Of a stretch of 64,000 bases of DNA, positions 36,401 to 51,400 are shown in pieces (within the stretch, counting starts at the first letter, position 1; the number at the start of each line of letters is the position of its first letter). The translations under genes were made by a program, and so were the position numbers. Below the pieces are notes generated by a model. That model saw only the letters and a list, made by a program, of their open reading frames with translations. It had not been told where the DNA came from and made no database searches. Source of the DNA: Bathymodiolus brooksi. Its lineage: Eukaryota > Mollusca > Bivalvia > Mytilida > Modiolidae. The stretch covers positions 76,513,668-76,577,667 of the forward strand of contig OY804576.1 in NCBI GenBank assembly GCA_963680875.1. Direction: 5' to 3'.

Positions 36401-39400
36401 CTGGCTTAAGCAAGGTTATATCCCACAGTATTATTTAAGCTATAACTATTGCCTCCCCATGTAGAACTTCCTATATGGCCAATATCTGATCTCAGTAAAT
36501 AAAAGTATGAAAACAATATACACATAAGAGTTCAAACAGTAATTAGTTATTTGTACATAGAAAAAAGTATGATCCTTTTGTTTGTAACCATAAATCTTTT
36601 ATCAAAAACAAAATCACTGGAATGTCACAATAAACTACAAGAACAACAAAATTTAATTGCCTGCATGTTGAAGTCTTTGCTTTTCAAAGAAAATTATTAT
36701 TTATACATACAGCATCTGCATCCTGTTGTTTAGATGAAGCAGACGGCAGCCATTTTTGTATCAATGTCGACATAGTTTGTTGTAAATCAATCTCATTTAA
36801 ACTGGCTACTTCTTCTACAATAGCATGAATATCTGAAGAAAAAAAAAAAGAAAAATTGTTACATCGTTACAATATGTACGGTAAAACTTTGTTGTAATGC
36901 CTAAATTGTTACATCGTTACAATATGTACGGTAAAACTTTGTTGTAATGCCTACATCGGTTCAACAGGAAAGTGCCATTATAATGAGATTGGTGATAGAT
37001 CAAGTCATATAAAATCCGGAAGTGAAAGGGGAGGTAATATATCAGGTTTTTTTCTGTACATCAAATCAAGGAAAAGTAGAGTGTGATATTTATGAAGTCT
37101 TTGGATACAGAAACAATCGGCAAAACATATAAAAATATATATTATAAGTTATAACCTAACAAACTCACAACTTTAGTGATGATAGGCACTGATTGCCTAG
37201 ATAGTTGTAAATCAAACTATCATACGATCATGACCACAACAGCCCCCTTTGTTGGAGGTAGTCAGTATCTGGTAGAAGAAGTAAAATTAGGATTTCAACT
37301 GGATGATTTAAAAAATATTAATAAAGTTAAGACACTGTAAACATAGATTACAATACAGAAGTGCCACGTATACTTAACAACTACATAGTGTACCTGGAAC
37401 ATCAGCATCCACTGTTGTAAACATAGATTACAATACAGAAGTGCCACATATACTTAACAACTACATAGTGTACCTGGAACATCAGCATCCACTGTTGTAA
37501 ACATAGATTACAATACAGAAGTGCCACATATACTTAACAACTACATAGTGTACCTGGAACATCAGCATCCACTGTTGTAAACATAGATTACAATACAGAA
37601 GTCCCACATATACTTAACAACTACATAGTGTACCTGGAACATCAGCATCCACTGTTGTAAACATAGATTACAATACAGAAGTGCCACATATACTTAACAA
37701 CTACATAGTGTACCTGGAACATCAGCATCCATTGTTGTAAACATAGATTACAATACAGAAGTGCCACGTATACTTAACAACTACATAGTGTACCTGGAAC
37801 ATCAGCATCCACTGTTGTAAACATAGATTACAATACAGAAGTCCCACATATACTTAACAACTACATAGTGTACCTGGAACATCAGCATCCACTGTTGTAA
37901 ACATAGATTACAATACAGAAGTGCCACATATACTTAACAACTACAGTGTACCTGGAACATCAGCATCCACTGTTGTAAACATAGATTACAATACAGAAGT
38001 GCCACGTATACTTAACAACTACATAGTGTACCTGGAACATCAGCATCCACTGTTGTAAACATAGATTACAATACAGAAGTGCCATGTATACTTAACAACT
38101 ACATAGTGTACCTGGAACATCGGCATCCACTGTTGTAAACATAGATTACAATACAGAAGTGTCACATATACTTAACAACTACATAGTGTACCTGGAACAT
38201 CAGCATCCACTGTTGTAAACATAGATTACAATACAGAAGTGCCACGTATACTTAACAACTACATGGTGTACCTGGAACATCAGCATCCACTGTTGTAAAC
38301 ATAGATTACAATACAGAAGTGCCACATATACTTAACAACTACATAGTGTACCTGGAACATCAGCATCCACTGTTGTAAACATAGATTACAATACAGAAGT
38401 GCCACATATACTTAACAACTACATAGTGTACCTGGAACATCAGCATCCACTGTTGTAAACATAGATTACAATACAGAAGTGCCACATATACTTAACAACT
38501 ACATAGTGTACCTGGAACATCAGCATCCACTGTTGTAAACATAGATTACAATACAGAAGTGTCACATATACTTAACAACTACATAGTGTACCTGGAACAT
38601 CAGCATCCACTGTTGTAAACATAGATTACAATACAGAAGTGCCACATATACTTAACAACTACATAGTGTACCTGGAACATCAGCATCCACTGTTGTAAAC
38701 ATAGATTACAATACAGAAGTGTCACATATACTTAACAACTACATAGTGTACCTGGAACATCATCATCCACTGTTGTAAACATAGATTACAATACAGAAGT
38801 GCCACGTATACTTAACAACTACATAGTGTACCTGGAACATCATCATCCACTGTTGTAAACATAGATTACAATACAGAAGTGTCACATATACTTAACAACT
38901 ACATAGTGTACCTGGAACATCAGCATCCACTGTTGTAAACATAGATTACAATACAGAAGTGCCACATATACTTAACAACTACATAGTGTACCTGGAACAT
39001 CATCATCCACTGTTGTAAACATTGATTACAATACAGAAGTGTCACATATACTTAACAACTACATAGTGTACCTGGAACATCATCATCCACTGTTGTAAAC
39101 ATAGATTACAATACAGAAGTGCCACATATACTTAACAACTACATAGTGTACCTGGAACATCAGCATCCACTGTTGTAAACATAGATTACAATACAGAAGT
39201 GCCACATATACTTAACAACTACATAGTGTACCTGGAACATCATCATCCACTGTTGTAAACATAGATTACAATACAGAAGTCCCACATATACTTAACAACT
39301 ACATAGTGTACCTGGAACATCAGCATCCACTGTTGTAAACATAGATTACAATACAGAAGTGCCATGTATACTTAACAACTACATAGTGTACCTGGAACAT

Positions 39401-42400
39401 CAACATCCACTGTTGTAAACATAGATTACAATACAGAAGTCCCACATATACTTAACAACTACATAGTGTACCTGGAACATCAGCATCCACTGTTGTAAAC
39501 ATAGATTACAATACAGAAGTGCCATGTATACTTAACAACTACATAGTGTACCTGGAACATCAGCATCCACTGTTGTAAACATAGATTACAATACAGAAGT
39601 GCCACGTATACTTAACAACTACATAGTGTACCTGGAACATCATCATCCACTGTTGTAAACATAGATTACAATACAGAAGTGCCACATATACTTAACAACT
39701 ACATAGTGTACCTGGAACATCAGCATCCACTGTTGTAAACATAGATTACAATATAGAAGTGCCATGTATACTTAAAAACTACATAGTGTACCTGGAACAT
39801 CAGCATCCACTGTTGTTTCTATGATACAGGGGTGTTCATACAACACATATATTAGTTTATTAGGGTTTCCAGCTTGCTTGTGAAGCTCTGGCTTCTGTAT
39901 ACCATGGAGAAACAAAATCTGTTCAGTAGCTAGTCTTCTCCACATGCCAATGAACTTCACTACAGCAGCCATGGCTTTCTCCTTCTCAGAAACCTGAAAA
40001 CATTCAACTTTTAAGGGCTATTTCCTAAACCTAAGACTAAACACAAAAAATTTCAGACATGCATGACATTTTAAAATTAGGTCATACAAAATAAAAGTTT
40101 ACTTACATTTAATAAAATGGTGCAGGAGGACGGTTCATTTTGTTCTGAACTGCTTCGGTTGTTTAATAGTTATCATGCTCATCTCAAGTGCAGTAGATTG
40201 TGGGTTCCAGTCAAACAAAAGACTATAAAATTGGTATTTGTTGCTTCTCCACTAAGCACACACCATTAAGGAGTAACAGTAAAGACAGGTTGGCTCAGAA
40301 TCAGGATAATGTGTACCAGTGAAGAAATATGTCTGTGTACCTGCAGACTTGTTGTTTCAGTGAGCTAGCACTATAAAAATCCAACTAAGCATGTTGGTCT
40401 AATACAAAGTGGACATCATCATCATCTCATCGAAATGTAACTTGTTCTTGCCATGATATTGCTGAAAAATTGTTCATTTGGCATTGAACAACAATAATTT
40501 GCTCACTCACTCAATTTGGTTGTGTATTTTGAGAAATCTATTATTTCTATTTCTTTTATATTATTCTTTACATGACACTTCTGACTGATAATTATTAGTC
40601 ACCAAGCACACTTCCCACATATGATTACTGCTGTTAAACAATTTGTATCAATATAGAAGTCATAAATATTTGGATTGAGAGGGACATTGAACTGACAGTT
40701 GTTCACTAAAGTTGAAGAGGTGTACTTGATACAACATTATGTGATAAAGTTTGTCAGTGACTTGCGACAGGTTGGTCGTTTTCGCCCGTTTCCTCCACCA
40801 ATAAAACTGACAGCCACGATATAACTGAAATATTGTTGAAAGTGGCATTAAATACCATTACCCTAACCCTAAAGTTAAATATTATAATTACTTTTATAAA
40901 GATATTGGTATGATATATAAAAAATGAGAGAAAAAAAATGTAAATACATTTCTGCACAAGGCAATTAGCCTTATTCTATAAAAATACTTATGAATTTTTT
41001 TTCTCTCTGTGAACTCCATTTCTAATAGATATTTTTTAAATATAACACATGTATGAATTGGTTTGATTTTTTCAAGGAATTAAGACGCTAGATTTCTAAC
41101 CAGATGCAATATGAATACTGCCCAACCGCCCGTCTGGAATTCACCAAATCATAAGCAGAGGACAACTTCATTGTTTTGCTCAACTAAAAATATTTTGGAC
41201 ATGAAGACGAGGTTCAAGAAACAAACTAAATATTTATCTATCCTGGGAATTTATATAAATTTTACAAAGTTTCCAGAGTACGTCTAGTGGACGGGTTTCA
41301 TTGTATTATTTATCAGTCATAAATTTTCAAAATTAAAAACAATAATTAGTTCATATACAACTGCTGACAGCTCAAGTTCATAGATTTATATGTTTTTTTG
41401 TTCTGCTTAATAAATGAATACCAACCTTATTTTCGGGTAATGCTTGATACCATTTTTTTGCCATAAGTATGCAGCCTTCTAATGCCATGACTTTCTCAGC
41501 ACCTAAATAAAACAAAAATCTAACTAGTATTACTGTGAGCACAGCTCACTAAGATATACCCCCGCTCCCCACATCTGTCCAACCTATTTCCATAACCAAA
41601 ACATTACTGATTGTTCTGACCAAAAATGAAAAGGACCCTCCTCTCTTCACCGGTAAGCTGCTGATAAAATTTCAAAACATTCTGAGAAACACTACTCAAG
41701 TTATCATACGACATAAGGTAAAAATCCTATTTTCCGTCATATCAAGTCCAATAACTCTGGAACGGCAAGAGTGAAAATCGTCAAAAATGAAAGGGATCCT
41801 CCTCTCTTCACCAGTAAGCTGCTGATAAAATTTCAAAACATTCTGAGAAACACTACTCAAGTTATCATACGACATAGGGTAAACATCCTATTTTCCGTCA
41901 TATCAAGTCCAATAACTCTGGAACGGCAAAAGTGAAAATTGTCAAAAATAAAAGGGATCCTCCTCTCTTCACTGGTAAGCTGCTGATAAAATTTCAAAAC
42001 ATTCTGAGAAACACTACTCAAGTTATCATGCGACATAGGGTAAAAATCCTATTTTGCGTCATATCAAGTCCAATAACTCTGGAACGGCAAAAGTGAAAAT
42101 CGTCAAAAAAGAAAGGGATCCTCCTCTCTTCACCAGTAAGCAGTTGATAAAATTTTAAAAGATTCTAAGAAACACAACTCAAGTTATCGTACGACATAGG
42201 ATTTGTCTACAGACGGACATGGTGAAACCAGTATCGTTGCGGGGGGCATAATTATCGGTATTGATAAAACAAGTTGATCAGAATTTTTACAAAATGTATA
42301 CATATAAATTATTTATCTGAATACTTTAACAATTTTCACCATAATAATAATGTATTGCTATGATATTTTACTCCAGTCTAGAACTTGGTTCCTATCATGA

Positions 42401-45400
42401 TTTCCTTGATAGAGGATTGATGCTAACAATGAAGCTACTGAAAGGGTTCATATAGGTTAAGTAAAAGTCATCACTACAAAAGTTTTACGGCAGCCATTAT
42501 GACTTGGTTAATCAGTGTCCCAGATGACCATTGATATGTTCTGATTGTATATCCCATCCTCTTTCCTCAATTATCACAAAATTTGTAACAAGAGTAACAC
42601 GACGGGTGCCAATAATGAAGCAGGAATTGCTTACCCTTCAGGAACACCAGAGTTCACCCCCAGTTTTTTCTTGTGAGGTTTGTGTTGGTCTATATTTAGT
42701 TTTCTGTATAGTGTTTTGTGGATCATTGTATGTTTTTTCTTCTTTTTCTTTTGGAATGTATTGTCTGTCCTTCGATTTACAACTTCACGCAAGTTTATAG
42801 CTCAAGAGAATTGTCTATCATAATATGCCTAACATGTATAAATTGGCTGAAAAAAATTAATTCAGCAGTATCAGAGGAGAAGATTTAAATGTGATATTTT
42901 ATTAAAACAGGCCTAATTTGCATAATCAGTATAAATCGGCCGAGAGAAAATTTTCACAGAAAACCAGTTAAATAATTCCTTGTCATGTACCTGCAGTAAA
43001 AATTTGAGCTCATTTTGACATAAAACAAGGGCAACGCAAAGCGTGGCGTATCCCCTCGCCTAAAAATTAGACCCTGTGACATTGAAAATCAATAGGGTTC
43101 CAGATTCTCTTAAGTATGTACAGAGTTTGGTCAAAATCCAATGAAGGATGTTGATTCTAGAGTGTTCACAAGGATGTTACGCAGTAAAGATTTGACCCGG
43201 TGACATCGACCTTTGACCTTGAAAATCAATAGGGTTCCTGACTCTCCTAAGGACTATGTATGTACCAAGTTTGGTCAAAATCCATTGAAGGATCTTGATT
43301 CTAGAGTGTTCACAAGGATGTTATGTGGTAAAAATTTGACCTGGTAACCTTGAAAATCAATAGGGTTCCACACTCTCGTAAGGACTAAGTATGTACCAAG
43401 TTTGGTCAAAATCCATTGAAGGATGTTGATTCTAGAGTGTTCACAAGGATGTTATGCGGTAAATATTTAACCCCTTGACCTTTGACCTTGAAAATCAATA
43501 TGGTTCCGGACTCTCCTAAGGACTATGTATGTACCAAGCTTGGTCAAAATCCATTGAAGGATGTTGATTCTAGAGTGTTCACAAGGATGTTGTGGTAAAA
43601 ATTTGACCTGGTGACATTGACCTTTGACCTGGAAAATCAATAGGGTTCCAGATTCTCCTAAGGACTAAGTATGTACCAAGCTTGGTCAAAATCCATTGAA
43701 GGATGTTGATTCTAGAGTGGTCACAAGGATGTTACACGGTAAAAAATTTACCCAGTGACCTTGACCTTTGACCTTGAAAATCAATAGGGTTCCAGACTCT
43801 CCTAAGTATGTACCAAGTTTAGTCCAATTCCATTGAAGGATGTTGATTCTAGAGTGTTCTCAAGGATGTTATGCAGTAAAAATTTGACCCGGTGACCTTG
43901 ACCTTTGACCTTGAAAATCAATAGGGTTCCAGATTCTCTTAAGGACTAAATATTTACCAAGTTTGGTCAAAATCCATTGAAGGATGTTGATCCTAGAGTG
44001 TTCACAAGGATGTGATGGACGGACGGTAGCGTTACTATATCCCTTCGCAACTTCGTTGGCGAGGGGATAATAAAGCAGCAATAGTCAATAAAAAATATTC
44101 TATTTTTAGTAATGGCTGCCATTTTCAGGGGAGGGTGGGGCTGTCGGACAAACTTTTGAAAGGAAAACACCCAAGAACCACCACAGCCTAATTTGGTTTA
44201 ATTTGGTTCAGCAGTTACAGAGGAGAAGATTTAAAAGTTTACGACGTAAGACGGACGCCAAGTGACAACAACAATCCGTCCTACTCACTTAAATAATTGT
44301 GAGTCAGCACAGCAACAATTATTTAATTTAAACCATAGAGCATTATTTTTATGAACAAATCAGAATTTCACAAACCAATTGCTTCCAAAATGTACAAAAA
44401 ATGAATATAAGAAATAAAGAGATTGAAGGAAACATTGTTTACCTGATGGTAGTTGTGTAACCACCCATTTAGCACCAGCCATAGCCATCTCATAGTTAGA
44501 GACTTTCTCCAGCAGAGACTTGACGCTCGACAGTAAATCTTTATTTGCATCTTTTTTCTGCCAGTTCCACTGACTTTTTAAAGTGACAGGTTCCTTACTT
44601 GTAGAAACATAAAACTTAACCATGTTCTCGATAGTTACAATATAGAGCTGGTCAGCTGACATCTAAAATAAAAAAAAATTTCAATGTTCTCAACAGTTAC
44701 AATATAAAGCTGGTCAGCTGACATCTAAAATATAATTATCTTTTTCAATAAGTGTAAATGTTCTTGAATTGCAGTCATCATGGCTTTTGTTAATTCTGAA
44801 TGGGTTAATATCAAACAAATTACAGTACATCCTTGTTATACTGCTGCCATTTGGAACAAGCTATATTTCCACAAGAGAGGGTGGGAATTAGTGGTGTTCC
44901 GATCATTGGTCGATTATATGAATTTCAACGACAATCGACTATAATTTTTCAAAATCGATCATCGGGAATATATCAAGGGAGAAATTTAAATACATACTAC
45001 ACATTTTTTTGTTGTTGAAAACCTGGACTTTTAAATTTGATGGTGACAGATTAGTGATGGGCAGTATAATGAGGGCACACTGTACTCATAAAATCAGAAA
45101 GCACAATTACCTCTGTATACTTATCTATCAGTCTTAATTTTCAATCAGAAATCATATTTTTCTCTGGTAACCTAACTGATTTAGAATCTTGAACCAAAGA
45201 GGATTAGTAATTCAAAGAAGATTTTTATAATGCTTGGTAATATTTTGCCCAGGGATTTCAAAGAAGTTTGATTAAATTTGAAAAGAATACAGGCTCCCTA
45301 AAGAAAGTACAAAAACTTGGAATAATCAAAATTGTTCACATAGCATGCATCCCAATGATATTAATAGGGTTAGAGGTTAGGGCTATGATGTTTAACACCA

Positions 45401-48400
45401 CTATCAACAATATTTCAGTTATATTGTGGAGATCAGCTTTATCGGTGGAGGAAACGGGAGTACCCAGAGAAAACCACCTACCTGTGCCAAGTCACTGACA
45501 AACTGATCTTTTAATTTTTTTATTTTGTCTTGCATATTAAATATTTCCATCTAATCTGTCATTTTTTTTCTAATAAAAATGAAAGATGAACTTAATGAAA
45601 CCACTTTCCAGGAAGTTAGATGCTAAAGCACTAACAAGAGTTGATATGTATGTTGCCTACACCACATTCACCTAAACCCTAAGAGGAGTGAAATTTCGTA
45701 GCAACTCGGCTAAAAAGTGCACAAATCAATGTAATAGAAATTTTAAAAACAGGTATGACTTATCTTTAAAAGATAGGGTTAGAAACAATATTTGATGGGG
45801 ACAATATATAAATATCATTTTTAAGTTAAATTTTTTTTTAAAGTGACACAATAAGAAGAAAAAATACCTTCAATAATTGGGAGACTGGTATCCAATTAGC
45901 TACTGTGTCTTTTCTTAATTCTGGACCTATATATAAAAAAAAAAAAAAAAAAAAATTCAAACCAATTCAATTACGGTTTCCACCTGTTAAAACAATCAAA
46001 GAGTTGTACACTATACTTCAATTTCAGCTTAAAACAAATATTTTTACTTAGGCCAAATAAAATAAAAGTTCTGGTTCTCAGACAACGCCGCCCCCTCAAA
46101 ATTTCGGCCGATGGGACGTTTTTATTGCCGTACAGAAGAAAATCGCTGCCGTGCCGTATTTTTGAAGAAAAAAAAATATTTAAGTTTTCAAGCATGCCGG
46201 TGACGCGGACGAGTTTTGACAAACGTTTGAATGACTGATCAATCAAAAACGAAAGTAAAAATTCAGCATGGCTACCAGTGAAAACACTGTCCTCGTCAGT
46301 TTTAATGTAGTTACGTTCCAAACAAATAGTTCCATGGACTATCCTGCCTGTTGACAGAACAATGACAGTTGCAGAGTTATGTAAGAGTATATTCGTGAGT
46401 GATTTTACGGACATAAAAGAGGTTGGAGAAAACAACAACCCTTTCGTTAATTTTGACCTGAAGTACGAGGTGTCTGTTGGAAAACCCAAATCAACAGATA
46501 TGGATAGCGTGTTTTCTTCCGTGAAGGTTTCAGAGATTGTTGAGCTATTTGGAAGATACTTTCAAATTGGAATTCATGAGAAAAATCTTGAAGCTTCCAC
46601 TTTGGAAGAGACAATGAACAAGAAAAAAATCAGCTTTTGCAGTTCCGAGTAAACACTTGTGTTGTTTGTTTGCCAAAATAGTAGAATTGAACTGGCTTGC
46701 GTTATGTTTTTAAACTGCTGAAATTAAAAACAAAATATAAAAACTCTTCCCATGTTGGATTGGAAATAAAAACAAAAAATAAAAACCCTACCTACCTTGC
46801 CTTTTTTTTTAAATCCATTGTCTGAGAACCAGAACATTTTTTTTTAGATGGCCTTATATTCATGTTTTTTATTATTATTATTAATACGTGTAGTAACAAC
46901 TTTTTTGAATTATTAAAAAATGAATGACAGAATAGGATACAACAACAGAATGTTGGTACACATGTAAATGTATATCAAAACGAGTGTGGCAACAATAACT
47001 AGAACTGTGAGTGACCTCACTGAGTGATACCCCCACTTGCAATACTATGATGTTCAAACTTTGGAATACAGGTATATTAGCAAGGTACCTATGAAAAATG
47101 AATGGATATGGAGTTATGTCAAGGAGACAACATCCCATCTCCAAAATAAACAAACCAAGAACATACATCTAGGGGTCACCACAAGTACACGACCCCCCTT
47201 TTCGTGAAAGTATAAGTTGAATTACCTCCCCTTCTAAATTTTAGACAGCAACGGTATTCCTTCATGCACATCTGCAGGTTGTGTACTACAACTGTGTAAA
47301 GTTTCATAAAAATTCAATATGCAGGTTAGTAGGAGTTGCACTTACAAGGTACATGCCCCCCATTTTCAAGAAAGTATAAGTTGAATTATCTCCCCCTTTA
47401 AATTTTGGACAGCAACCATATTCCTTCATGCACATCTGCAGGTAGTGTACTACAAATGTGTAAAGTTTCATAAAAATCCAATAAGCCGTTTAAGAGGAGT
47501 TGTGCTTACAAGGTACACAACCCCACTTTTCGTGAAAGTGTAAGTTGAATTATCTCCCCTTCTAAATTTTAGACAGCAACATTATTCCTTCATGCACATC
47601 TGCAGGTTGTGTACTACAACTGTGTAAAGTTTCATAAAAATTCAATAAGCAGTTTAGTAGGAGTTGCGCTTACAAGGTACATGCCCGCATAAGTGGAATT
47701 ATCTCCCCTTTCAAATTTTGGACAGCAACCATATTCCTTCATGCATATCTGCAGGTAGTGTACTACAAATGTGTAAAGTTTCATAAAAATCCAATAAGCG
47801 GCTTAGGAGGAGTTGCGCTTACAAGGTACATGAACGGACGGACAGGGTGATTCCTATATACCCCCCAAACTTTGTTTGTGGGGGGTATAATAAGTTTGGT
47901 TCATCATTGGATCCCAGTAGATCTTGCATTCATGTATTTAAACTAAATTTTAATGCAGATTATTGTTGTTCCCTCTTTCTAAATCTTTATTTCCCCATCA
48001 GTTAAAACATTTATCTTTATAATTACAGTGAAACAATTATACAGAAACATGTCTTGTGAGACCATTATCAAGAGACAAAATCCAACATACCTATGATTTT
48101 CCAGGCATTAGCACCATCCAGAAGAGGATGCACAGGTATCCTTGTACTACTGTGAGGTGAAAGAGAGTCTGCCATTATCTTCATCTAGAATAAAAAAATA
48201 TTTATTGCACTCTTTAAATTTTTTTTTTGATACTGTCATTTTTTCCTATTTCCATTAGGTGACCGTTCAATACAAGTTTGATTGTATGTACCTTTGATGT
48301 ACACTCAGCAATTTCAAAGTAAAATCTTTTTTTTCAACACAAGGTGCAGTGGTACTTATAGTATGGTACGATAGTAATATTAACATTCTAGGTAGGGGCA

Positions 48401-51400
48401 GACCATTCAACTTTTACGGGAGGCTATGTTTTTCCCCCGATACCAGAAATTTTTTTTCATATGAAACAAAACCCAGATTTTTTTTTACATGAAAAATGTA
48501 ATTTTACCAAAAAATCTTGCTGAAAACTGCAGGGTCGATTTACATACACAAATTTTGCATCTGTCAAGGTCAGGTAAAGATATTTTGTTCTGTAAAAGTG
48601 AAATGGATGCCCATTTAGTAGTGGTGTACCGATCATCGGAAACATCGACTAATCAGTCGGAGGTCATCATACGATCCGATGATCGATTCTGATTCTATAG
48701 TGTCTAAAATATATATGCTTAACTTTGTTCTTTGGTTGGTTTTTTTTTCTGTCTCCATACTGACAAAATATTGCAGTTTTATCCCAGCTGGTTTTTTTTG
48801 CCCTCATACTGACAAACATCTGGCAATTTTGTCCAAGCGTACTTTTGACACGCAGTCAATACACATATTTGGACTAGTCTATTATTTATCTACTTCCCGT
48901 AATAGTCCATTTTATATCAGGTGTTACACATATGGAAAACGATCTTTTGTTTTGTTCTAAGTTAATGTTTACAAATGGAAAAATTGTAGCTTGTAAATAT
49001 GATATTTGATTTTATTCAAATCTTTACTTTTGTCAAACACATATTTGGACTAGTCTATTATTTATCTATCTATATCAGGTGTTACACATATGGAAAACGA
49101 TCTTTTGTTTTGTTCTATTTTAAAGTTAATGTTTACTAATGGAAAAATTATAGTTTATAAATTTATGATACAATTTTATTCATATCTTTACTTTTGTCAA
49201 TCATACTCTTGAAATAAAGACTATTTGATTAATTATAGTCAGTAAATACATTTAGCAGGCAATTGTCACCGATGATCGATCATCGGTCGATGTTGATATA
49301 ACGATCATCGATCTTGAAAATATTACCGATTCCCATCACTACCGTTTAGTGAGATATGTATTAGGCAAATCTAAAAAAAAACTCACATGATTCTATTATT
49401 TACAGAAGTGTTCATACCTCTTCTTTTTCTTTATATGGGCTGTAGTTTATTTCAAAATCACTTGGTGGAGATCTTCTTTTGTACTGTTTCAGGTAAAATA
49501 ATACTTTAGCATGCTGAAAAATAAAATAATACTTTCTTAATGATGTGAACAGTTTTGTTGGATATATATAGCATAGCTATGACAAATAAACAATTAAGCA
49601 TACTTATTAACACCGAATATTTTTTTATTTTTTATAAAGGCATACCATAATAGTAACTTAAATAAATAGTGTCTGTAATTTAAGTTTTTTTTTGCGTTTT
49701 TTTAACATGGAGTATATCAAAAACATAAATAACACCAAAAAGACCATCTTTAAAGTATATAATCAATGGTTTCTAGATTTATTTCGTGAAAATCTCACCC
49801 AAATATTATTTTGTCATCACAATATCTCATACATATTCATTTGATTTGTGAGACACTTTGACTTTCCACTGTGCAGACATAACAGTTATTATTGATTTAG
49901 AAATGGTGATGGATGTTATAGGTCACACTAGAAATTGAACTGATTCTGCTATAAAAGGGAAGAAAAATGAAGTTTGTCATGGTAAAACAAAACAAGAATC
50001 AACATAGAACACTGGCATGACCAGTGGTTACATAAAGACATTCATAGGGTCTATAGATCAAGCATTTGTACCTCTTTCTATTATCTAGCACAAAGTCTTC
50101 CAAACTATATCATCAGTATTTATCTCAGTCAACAATAATGTAGGTGCTAGAAAATAGCATGATTTTCAACCGATTTACATATTGAAATTTTTATTTTTAA
50201 AATCTTTTTGAGTGAGCGAGTGATTGTTGCTTAACACAATTTTTCAGCTATATCATGACGAGAGTAGTTAATTTTCAATGAGATGATGATGAGGTCCGCT
50301 TTGTACTAGACCAAAACGCTTAGTTGGATTTTTATAGTGCTAGCTCAGCTTGCGGATTGACATGTCGCCTAGCGGAGAAGCAACAGATACCAATTTTTTA
50401 GTCTTTGGTTTGACTCGATCGAGGCTTGAACCCACGATCTACCGCACACGAGGCCAGCACATTAACCATTACACCACTGATGCGGTTTTAATCTTTTTTA
50501 TGTTTATACTATTGTTTCACTACAAAAAAAATAGCAAGAAATTAACAGAAAACTATGTAATTTGATTGGTTAATAACAACTTAAACGATTCATTAAAATT
50601 TTAAAACTGAGTCAAGAAATTTATTTCATACTTTTATATTACTACCGATAATTGATTTAATTTCACAACAAGTATGTGGTATTAGATCACCCACTGTGAA
50701 GTTTAGAACAAATTACAGTTTAATTTTTTACATGAACAAAATATACAGTACCTTTTCCCCATCTGAGGTGTCTTCAATTCTTTGCATTTCATCAATCAGA
50801 AATTCCAGTTTTTCATAATCGTAGGAATCAGTCTGAAATAATCAGTCATTGTAGTAATTACGGTATATTTTTGTACTATGAAGACATATGAAAACAAGAC
50901 TCTATTTTGTATATTGTGAACTTGTACAATGCAAAAACATACTTGAGAACATGTACGACTATAGTATGTAATTGGAAATAAGGTGGATTTTCCATTATTG
51001 ACAAAATAGGAAGGTTAGGATTTTACTAAATAATAAAATATATTGGTTTGATGGTTGATTGGTGTTTAACGCCAACTTTAGCAGTATTTCAGCTATATCG
51101 TGGTGTGAGCAAATTTAAGGCCTAAAAACAACCTGTGCTTCTGCTAAGATTCTTGATTAGATATATTGTGTTTAATGCCACTTTTAGCTATATCATGGCG
51201 ACCAGTTTTAGTGGTGGAAGAAGCCGGAGTACCCGGAGAGAACCATCAACCATGGGCAAGCAACTGGTAAACTTTATCACTTGCGGCTGCGAGTCGAGTG
51301 CACCCTTTTTTGTAAATTACAAAGCCATACGCAAACCCACCCCGTAGTGGTGATAGGCTTGTATGAGTTGCTAAGTAATCCGACTACCTAACTCATTGAG

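Noticed and set aside
37382..39791. 80-bp array considered as repeated coding exons (tandem exon duplication giving a repeat protein)
   Set aside because: Only ~22 nt of exon is copied per unit, without a matching acceptor and coding continuity; better read as an intronic minisatellite.
45971..46489. 172-codon - strand frame as a host gene
   Set aside because: It lies within a TIR element, runs across the element's end and overlaps a frame on the other strand; no family match and no splice context.
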